DNA from: Actinacidiphila paucisporea
GTDB taxonomy: Bacteria > Actinomycetota > Actinomycetes > Streptomycetales > Streptomycetaceae
NCBI RefSeq assembly: GCF_900142575.1
Contig: NZ_FRBI01000024.1
Span: forward strand, 1 to 64,000
Direction: 5' to 3'
DNA length: 64,000 nt
Positions 59,142 to 64,000 of this stretch are shown piece by piece; position 1 is the stretch's first letter; each line of letters opens with the position of its first letter. The translations under genes were made by a program, and so were the position numbers. The notes beneath the pieces are model-generated. The model did not search any database. It was not told the origin of the DNA and worked only from the letters and a program-made list of their open reading frames with translations.

Positions 59142-60307
59142 CGGGTCATCTCCCTCACGGGTCGGTCGTGCAGGCCCAGGGCGAGCAGTTCGCCGCGGGT
59201 GAAGGCCAGTTCCGCCGCGATGCCCTCGGCGAGCTCGGCGGGCCCGGCGGGGCGCCGGTCGGGCGGCAGGACGTTCCAGGTGTACGTCTCCACCTCCAGG
59301 TGGTCGCACAGGGCCCGCTCGCCGCCGACGATCTCGGCGAGCGCGGCGCGCAGCACGTCGACGGTGGAGCGCAGCGGCGGCTGCGGGTCGGCGTGCAGCG
59401 GCACGTGGTAGTGGACCCGCCAGGGCCCCGGCAGGCTCGCGTCAAGCGCCTCGTCCAGGTCGTCGGCGGCATGCCCGGCCGCCGAGCGGGTCTGGTGCAG
59501 GAAGCGCGGCTCGGCGTACGAGCGCAGCGCCGCGGCCGTGGCCGGCTCCTGGGGGTGCTCGGCGGCGAGGGCCGCCGACACCTGGACCTTGACGACGGGC
59601 AGCCCGGCCGCCGACAGCCGGGCGAGCGCCGCGGCGGGTTCCTCCCAGGCGCAGGCGAGGTGGGCCAGGTCGAGGCACACCCCGAGGTAGCGGGTGTCGA
59701 CGCCGGCCAGGCCGGTGGCGACCTGCTCGGTGGTCTCCATGACGCAGCCGGGTTCGGCCTCGAAGCCGACTCTGACCAGCCGGCCGGTGCGCGCGTGCAC
59801 GGCGGCGAGCCGGTCGGCCAGCTGGGCGAGCCGCCGCCGCGCCGCCGCCTGGTCGGCGCCGGTCCAGGGGGTGCGCCAGGCGAGCGGCAGGGTGGAGACC
59901 GAGCCGCGGGCGGCGTCGTCGGGCAGCAGTCCGGCGAGGACCAGGGCCAGGTCGGCGGTGTAGTCCATCCGCGCGTCGGTCAGCCAGTCGGGCCGGTAGA
60001 CGGCGTGCTTGACGACCGGGGCGTGGAAGGCGCGGTAGGGGAAGCCGTTGCAGGTGACGACGTCGAGGCCGCGGACGTCCAGGTCGTGCCGCAGCCGGGC
60101 CACCACGCCCGGATCGGCGGCGAGCCGGGCGGCGACCGGGGCGGCCAGCCACAGGCCGACGCCGAGCCTGTCGGTGCCGAGCAGCTTCCTGGCGGTGACC
60201 GCGTAGGTGTCCAACTGGTCGATGATCTCGGGTAGTTCCTCGCCCGCGTGCACGTTGGTGCAGTAGCCGAGGTGGACGGTCTGCCCGTCGCGGTGCCGCA
60301 GCCGCAT
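59138..60307 (-). CDS. eboE: EboE-like TIM-barrel protein (metabolite traffic protein family)
   Basis: 389-aa AP-endonuclease-2/xylose-isomerase-like barrel. It starts with the family hallmark VHLGYCTNVHAGEELPEIID and includes VVTCNGFPYRAFHAPVVKH, VGFEAEPGCVMETTEQVATG (a metal Glu) and YLGVCLDLAHLACAWEEP (metal Asp/His). EboE belongs to the widespread ebo cluster, which in the cyanobacterium Nostoc punctiforme is needed to move the scytonemin monomer to the periplasm; its chemistry is unknown. Start ATG 60307 overlaps the TatD stop (TGATG). Confidence 0.88.
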   Translation of the reverse strand: MRLRHRDGQTVHLGYCTNVHAGEELPEIIDQLDTYAVTARKLLGTDRLGVGLWLAAPVAARLAADPGVVARLRHDLDVRGLDVVTCNGFPYRAFHAPVVKHAVYRPDWLTDARMDYTADLALVLAGLLPDDAARGSVSTLPLAWRTPWTGADQAAARRRLAQLADRLAAVHARTGRLVRVGFEAEPGCVMETTEQVATGLAGVDTRYLGVCLDLAHLACAWEEPAAALARLSAAGLPVVKVQVSAALAAEHPQEPATAAALRSYAEPRFLHQTRSAAGHAADDLDEALDASLPGPWRVHYHVPLHADPQPPLRSTVDVLRAALAEIVGGERALCDHLEVETYTWNVLPPDRRPAGPAELAEGIAAELAFTRGELLALGLHDRPVREMTR

Positions 60308-61158
60308 CAGCTGCCCCCGCGGGCCAGGGTGTTGCCGGCGAAGTCCGCGGCCTGCTCATGGGTCCCGGACAGGTCGAGCCGGCCGGACTGGCCGTAGAAG
60401 TCGACGGGGTTGCGCCACAGCACCCGGTCCACGTCGTCCTCGGTGAAGCCGGCCGCCAGCATGGCGTGCCCGGTGGCCAGCGTCAGCAGCGGGTCGCTGC
60501 GGCCCCAGTCGGCGGCGGAGTTGACGAGCATCCGCTCCGGGCCGTACTCGCGCAGCAGCGCGACCATCCGGTCGGGCGACATCTTGGTCCCGGGGTAGAT
60601 GGAGAAGCCCATCCAGCAGCCGCTGCCGGCCACCGAGCCGACGGTCACCTCGTTGAGGTGGTCCACGACGACATACGCCGGGTCGATGCCGGACTCCTTG
60701 ACGACGTCCAGGGTGCGCAGGGTGCCGCGCTGCTTGTCGCGGTGCGGGGTGTGCACCAGCGCGGGCAGCTCGTGTGCGACGGCCAGGGCGAGTTGGGCGG
60801 CGAAGACCTCGTCCTCGTCCGGAGTCATCGAGTCGTAGCCGAGTTCGCCCACCGCGACGACGCCGTCCCTGGCCAGATAGCGGGGCAGCAGGCCGAGCAC
60901 CTCGCGGCAGCGCGGGTCGTTGGCCTCCTTGGGGTTCAGACCGATGGCGCAGTGGTGGCGGATGCCGAACTGGGCCGCGCGGAAGGGCTCCCAGCCGATC
61001 AGCGCGTCGAAGTAGTCGGTGAAGGAGCCGGCGTTGGTGCGCGGCTGGCCGAGCCAGAAGGCCGGTTCGACCAGTGCCCTTACGCCGGCAGCGGCCATCC
61101 GCTCGTAGTCGTCGGTGGTCCGTGAGGTCATGTGGATGTGCGGGTCGAAGATGCGCAT
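60307..61158 (-). CDS. eboB: TatD-family metal-dependent hydrolase (EboB-like)
   Basis: 283-aa amidohydrolase-like barrel. MRIFDPHIHMTSRTTDDYER gives the HxH metal pair; CAIGLNPKEANDP and VVAVGELGYDSMTPDEDEVF supply further ligands; LVHTPHRDK, VVDHLNE and LVNSAADWGRSDP complete the site. Sequence is closer to the ebo TatD subgroup than to DNase TatD. Start ATG 61158 overlaps the eboA stop as TGATG. Confidence 0.88.
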   Translation of the reverse strand: MRIFDPHIHMTSRTTDDYERMAAAGVRALVEPAFWLGQPRTNAGSFTDYFDALIGWEPFRAAQFGIRHHCAIGLNPKEANDPRCREVLGLLPRYLARDGVVAVGELGYDSMTPDEDEVFAAQLALAVAHELPALVHTPHRDKQRGTLRTLDVVKESGIDPAYVVVDHLNEVTVGSVAGSGCWMGFSIYPGTKMSPDRMVALLREYGPERMLVNSAADWGRSDPLLTLATGHAMLAAGFTEDDVDRVLWRNPVDFYGQSGRLDLSGTHEQAADFAGNTLARGGS

Positions 61159-61835
61159 CAGCGTGCCTTCCCGTCGCGTTGGTCCTGCCGGTCCGCCGGG
61201 TCGCCGCGTCCCGGCAGGTCGCCGATCAGCGCCAGCAGGACGCCGGCGTCCTCGGGCAGGGACCGTCCCGCGGCGTGCCGCTCGGCGGCCAGGTCGGCGA
61301 GCATGCGGCCCAGTTCCCCGTCGGCCCGCCGGTCCAGGTCGGCGACGGCGGTCAGCGGGATGTCCATGAAGACGCACTTGAGCACGGCCTGCCGCCACAT
61401 CGCGTCACCGAGCTGGCGGGCGCAGGGTCCGACGGCGGCGGCGACCAGCCGGGTGTCGTTGGTACGGAGCGCGTCGTGCAGGATCTCCACGCCGGCCGCC
61501 CCGAGGTCCAGCAGCGGCAGGGCGCGCAGCACGGCGCGCTTCTCGTCGGCGCCGCCGTGGCGGTAGAGCGCGTCGACCTGCGCGGCCAACTCGGGCCCGT
61601 GCAGCGGCAGCGCGGTCAGCAGCAGGACGCGGGCCGCGTCGTCCACGGTCCAACCAGCGTTGCCCGGCTGGGAGTCGGGGCCGGGCAGCGGGCCGCGTCC
61701 GCAGCGGCGGCCGGCCGCGGGGAAGAGCGTGGCGACCGCGTCCGGGTCCCGCGCCACCCGGTCCACGGCGTCCGCCAGCCAGCCCGGGTCGGCGACCCGG
61801 CCTTCGAGCACGTCCGCGAGCTGTCCGCCGGTCAT
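61158..61835 (-). CDS. eboA: EboA-domain protein
   Basis: 225-aa helical protein with no known catalytic motif; the EboA hallmark is the segment TRLVAAAVGPCARQLGDAMW followed by RQAVLKCVFMDIPL. ARVLLLTALPLHGPELAAQV and LLDLGAAGVEILHDALRTND are further conserved helices, as in HEAT-like repeats. It is the marker gene for the ebo cluster. ATG 61835 overlaps the upstream stop (ATGA). The extended frame to 62558 is a shadow of the isomerase gene. Confidence 0.85.
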   Translation of the reverse strand: MTGGQLADVLEGRVADPGWLADAVDRVARDPDAVATLFPAAGRRCGRGPLPGPDSQPGNAGWTVDDAARVLLLTALPLHGPELAAQVDALYRHGGADEKRAVLRALPLLDLGAAGVEILHDALRTNDTRLVAAAVGPCARQLGDAMWRQAVLKCVFMDIPLTAVADLDRRADGELGRMLADLAAERHAAGRSLPEDAGVLLALIGDLPGRGDPADRQDQRDGKAR

Positions 61836-62791
61836 CGTCCGACCTCCTCGGTGTCGCGCGGTCCGCGGGCCGCTTCGGGCACGCGCGGGCCGCCGGCTGC
61901 CTCGGGCACGCGCGGGCCGCCGGCTGCCTCGGGCACGCGCGTCCCGCGGGCCGCATCGGACGCCGCGAGCGCGTCGCCGAGGAAGGCGAGCGAAGCCCGC
62001 GCCACGTCGGGGGCGGCGTGGGAGTGGCGGGGCAGTTCCACGGCGGTCAGGCCGCCGTATCCGGTGTCGGCGAGCGCGCCAAGGGCCGCGGGGAAGTCCA
62101 CCTCGCCCCGGCCGAATTCCAGGTGCTCGTGCACATCCCTGACCATGTCGTCGATCTGGACGTTGACCAGGTACGGGCCCGCCTTGGCGACGCATTCCGC
62201 GACCGGCCACGGCTCGATGCACCGGCAGTGGCCGATGTCGAGGGTGAGGCCGAAGCAGTCCGGACCGCCGAGCCTGGCGTGCAGGGTGGACCAGTCCTCG
62301 ATGGTCTGCACGAGCATGCCCGGTTCGGGTTCGAAGCCCAGCCGCACGCCGGCCGCGTCCGCCACGGCCGCGACCTGGTCGCAGCCCCGTACCAGCCGGT
62401 CCCACGCGGCGGCGGCCGGCACCGCGGCGGGGCGATTCCCGGCCCAGAAGGATACGGCCTCGGCCCCCAGGTCGGCGCCGACGCGGACGGCCCGGCTCAG
62501 GAAGTCCAGCCGCAGGCCCGGCTCGTCGTCCAGCAGGGTCGGGGCGTGCTTGCGCCACGGGTCGAGGAGGTAGCGGGCGCCGGTCTCGATGACGACGGCG
62601 AGCCCGAGCCGGTCGAGCCGGGCCGCCAGCGCGCTCGTCCTGCGGGGCAGGTCGGGGCCGAACGGGTCGAGGTGCTGGTGGTCCAGGGTGAGCGCGACGC
62701 CCTCGTAGCCCAGGTCGGCGATGACGGCGAGCGCGTCTTCGAGGCGGTGGTTGGCGAAGCCGTTGGTGCCGTAGCCGAAGCGGACGCTCAC
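61832..62791 (-). CDS. sugar phosphate isomerase/epimerase-like TIM barrel with repeat tail
   Basis: 319-aa xylose-isomerase-like barrel, a second one in this operon besides EboE. RFGYGTNGFANHRLEDALAV starts it; VVIETGARYLLDPWRKHAPT, VRLGFEPEPGMLVQTIEDW (metal Glu) and FGLTLDIGHCRCIEPWPVAE (metal Asp/His) follow, then NVQIDDMVRDVHEHLEFGRG. The C terminus carries about four copies of a 9-residue PEAAGGPRV unit from a 27-bp DNA repeat. GTG 62791 overlaps the prenyltransferase stop (GTGA). Substrate unknown; a sugar or inositol intermediate fits the neighbouring inositol-phosphate synthase. Confidence 0.85.
   Translation of the reverse strand: MSVRFGYGTNGFANHRLEDALAVIADLGYEGVALTLDHQHLDPFGPDLPRRTSALAARLDRLGLAVVIETGARYLLDPWRKHAPTLLDDEPGLRLDFLSRAVRVGADLGAEAVSFWAGNRPAAVPAAAAWDRLVRGCDQVAAVADAAGVRLGFEPEPGMLVQTIEDWSTLHARLGGPDCFGLTLDIGHCRCIEPWPVAECVAKAGPYLVNVQIDDMVRDVHEHLEFGRGEVDFPAALGALADTGYGGLTAVELPRHSHAAPDVARASLAFLGDALAASDAARGTRVPEAAGGPRVPEAAGGPRVPEAARGPRDTEEVGR
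61857..61964. repeat. 27-bp tandem repeat at the 3' end of the isomerase gene
   Basis: Two identical 27-bp units at 61884-61910 and 61911-61937, flanked by degenerate copies at 61857-61883 and from 61938. Each encodes nine residues in frame, so length changes would not break the protein. Confidence 0.85.
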
Positions 62792-63663
62792 GTCGGGGAC
62801 ACCCTCCTGGCCAGGGCGCGGCCGAGCGGTGCGCAGGCGGCGACGACCGCGGCGGGCAGCGCTCCCGCCGACCGGGCGATCAACGCGCCCTGGAGGGCCG
62901 GCAGTCCGGTGATCCCGGCGCCGACCGCGGCCCTTACGTTGCCGGCGCCGGGCGCGACGACGGCCCGCGCCTGGGGCGCCCCGTAAGCGGCGGCGTACCA
63001 CCCGGCCAGGCCGCGGGCCGGCCAGGTACGCCACGGCCGGACCGGGCCGCCGGTCGGGACCTCCGACGCCGCGAACGCGACGCCCGCGGTGCCGGCCAGC
63101 GTCACGGCGGGCAGCAGGCGGCCGCTGCCGGTGACCTCGCGGCGGGACAGGGCGGTCACCGTATAGGTGTGCGCGGCGACGGTGAGCGCGGGCAGCGCCG
63201 CACGCCACCACCTGCCGGGGCGGGTGGTCGCGCCGAGCAGCACGTCGAGCCCGCGGCAGGCGGCCATCGCGGCGGGACCCGCCGGGGTGTCCTTGAGCTT
63301 CAGGTCGTACGCCCACACCGCCGCGGTCAGCGGCACCGCAACGGCGAGCGCGCGCGGGCCGCCGGTGAGCCCGGCGAGCGTGAGGCCCGCCGCACTGAGG
63401 CCGGCCGCGACGCCCAGCGCGGCGGCGGCAGGTACGCGGCCGGACGGGATCGGCCGCTCGGGCCGCTCCTTGGCGTCCAGCTCGCGGTCGGCCCAGTCGT
63501 TGGCGGCCATGCCCGACCAGTACAGGCACACGGCCGACGCGGACAGCCCGGCGGTCCTGGGCCCGAGCCCGCCGGCCGCCGCGGCGCCCGCGACGGCGTC
63601 GCCCGGTACGGACAGGGCGGCGGGCGCCCTGACCAGCTCCACGAGGTCCCGCAGCGCGGCCAT
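62788..63663 (-). CDS. eboC: UbiA-type membrane prenyltransferase (SCO3242 family, EboC-like)
   Basis: 291-aa integral membrane enzyme with about eight helices. Both prenyl-diphosphate Asp motifs are present: NDWADRELDAKERPERPIPS near residues 55-75 and VWAYDLKLKDTPAGPAAMAA near 118-137. Members transfer a prenyl chain to an aromatic ring, heme or lipid acceptor. The IspH-prenyl synthase fusion at 54.3 kb could supply the donor and RppA the aromatic acceptor. The acceptor for ebo-type UbiA proteins is not established. ATG 63663 overlaps the upstream stop (TGATG); GTG 63666 is the alternative. Confidence 0.88.
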   Translation of the reverse strand: MAALRDLVELVRAPAALSVPGDAVAGAAAAGGLGPRTAGLSASAVCLYWSGMAANDWADRELDAKERPERPIPSGRVPAAAALGVAAGLSAAGLTLAGLTGGPRALAVAVPLTAAVWAYDLKLKDTPAGPAAMAACRGLDVLLGATTRPGRWWRAALPALTVAAHTYTVTALSRREVTGSGRLLPAVTLAGTAGVAFAASEVPTGGPVRPWRTWPARGLAGWYAAAYGAPQARAVVAPGAGNVRAAVGAGITGLPALQGALIARSAGALPAAVVAACAPLGRALARRVSPT

Positions 63664-64000
63664 CACGCGCCCCCGGACCCGGCGCCGGCCCCGCCACCAG
63701 GACCGGCGTCCACTGCGGCGCCACCAGGACCGGCGTCCACCGCGGCGACGGCCTCACCGAGCCCCGCGAGGTACCGGCGCAGCGCGTCCCACTGCGCGTG
63801 CAGCGCGTGGTCCACGTCGCCCATCGGGTCCTTGAAGAAGTACGCCAGCGCCTCCAGCGGCCCGCTGCGTCCCGCCTCCTGCGCGGCCAGGGTGATCCTG
63901 GCCAGGTCGAGGACCAGCGGGGCGGCGAGGGCCGAGTCGCAGCCCTGCCAGGTGAATTGCAGGCACATGCCGGTGCCGAGGAAGCCCTCGAAGGTGATCA
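63663..64000 (-). CDS. inositol-3-phosphate synthase family protein (N-terminal part outside window)
   Basis: C-terminal ~110 residues of a myo-inositol-1-phosphate synthase-like protein: ITFEGFLGTGMCLQFTWQGC, then DSALAAPLVLDLARI, EALAYFFKDPMGD and LHAQWDALRRYLAGL. The family cyclises glucose-6-phosphate to inositol-3-phosphate with NAD. The C terminus is a Gly/Ala-rich tail made by a 27-bp repeat. Its position in an ebo-type operon, where other organisms have a dehydroquinate-synthase-like EboD, is noteworthy. Translation runs in from the right edge; the start is not in the window. Confidence 0.85.
   Translation of the reverse strand, partial: ITFEGFLGTGMCLQFTWQGCDSALAAPLVLDLARITLAAQEAGRSGPLEALAYFFKDPMGDVDHALHAQWDALRRYLAGLGEAVAAVDAGPGGAAVDAGPGGGAGAGSGGA
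63694..63747. repeat. 27-bp tandem duplication at the 3' end of the inositol-phosphate synthase gene
   Basis: Two nearly identical 27-bp units (63694-63720 and 63721-63747, one visible difference) encode the VDAGPGGAA-type tail. Same unit length as the repeat in the isomerase gene but a different sequence. Confidence 0.75.

Noticed and set aside
1-64000. CRISPR array, insertion sequence, integrase or tRNA-linked island
   Set aside because: No regularly spaced repeats of CRISPR type, no transposase or integrase motifs and no tRNA cloverleaf were seen; the tandem repeats found are short and mostly within or next to genes.

Overview
High-GC actinobacterial DNA, almost certainly from a member of the Streptomycetaceae. 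The evidence is the strong G/C bias at third codon positions, many GTGA/ATGA/TGATG start-stop overlaps, a SigB/SigF-type sigma factor, RheA-type heat-shock control, F420 enzymes and anti-sigma/anti-anti-sigma modules. I saw no rRNA, tRNA, CRISPR array, transposase or integrase. I noticed only two in-frame TTA (bldA-type) codons by eye, one in each of two specialised gene groups.

Left third (1-21.2 kb): stress, regulatory and redox genes. A SigB-like sigma factor (cut by the left edge), a DUF2267 protein and Hsp18/Hsp20 come first. Hsp18 is divergent from a RheA-like repressor, with a TGTCATC-N5-GATGACA operator between them. A roughly 460-nt leader RNA then precedes a small MerR-type regulator. 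PRC-barrel, DinB-like, DHA2 transporter, Rho-N-like, FAD/Fe-S oxidoreductase, TPP enzyme, a decayed enolase-superfamily gene, SDR, F420 LLM oxidoreductase, HAD phosphatase and DUF4235 genes follow. The block ends with anti-sigma/STAS genes and a CHASE3 histidine kinase divergent from an unusual HTH-REC fusion.

Middle (21.2-30.4 kb, minus strand): an eight-gene operon encodes a fatty acyl-AMP ligase, two acyl-CoA dehydrogenase-like flavoproteins, an acyl carrier protein, a DoxX-like membrane protein, a second adenylating enzyme, an arylamine N-acetyltransferase-like protein and a deoxyribosyltransferase-fold protein. The first four resemble the lipid-tailoring set of lipopeptide pathways, but no NRPS or PKS is present.

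30.8-44.1 kb (minus strand): a complete actinobacterial high-affinity [NiFe] hydrogenase locus, with subunits, NifU-like, DUF5947, DUF6084 and unknown accessory proteins, maturation protease, a DUF6893 microprotein and HypA, B, F, C, D and E. It would let the cell oxidise atmospheric H2. A secreted GH92 mannosidase lies upstream.

Right third (48-64 kb): a putative naphthoquinone/meroterpenoid locus. A minus-strand operon holds a type III PKS (RppA, tetrahydroxynaphthalene synthase), a DegT aminotransferase, an O-methyltransferase and a LuxR-type ATPase regulator. Divergent from it are an IspH-polyprenyl synthase fusion and IspG. Convergent with IspG is an EBO-type operon (phosphodiesterase, EboE, TatD, EboA, sugar isomerase, UbiA-type prenyltransferase, inositol-phosphate synthase) running in from the right edge. 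Together these could make an aminated, methylated and possibly prenylated naphthalene product and handle its traffic. That product is an inference; the individual families are clear.
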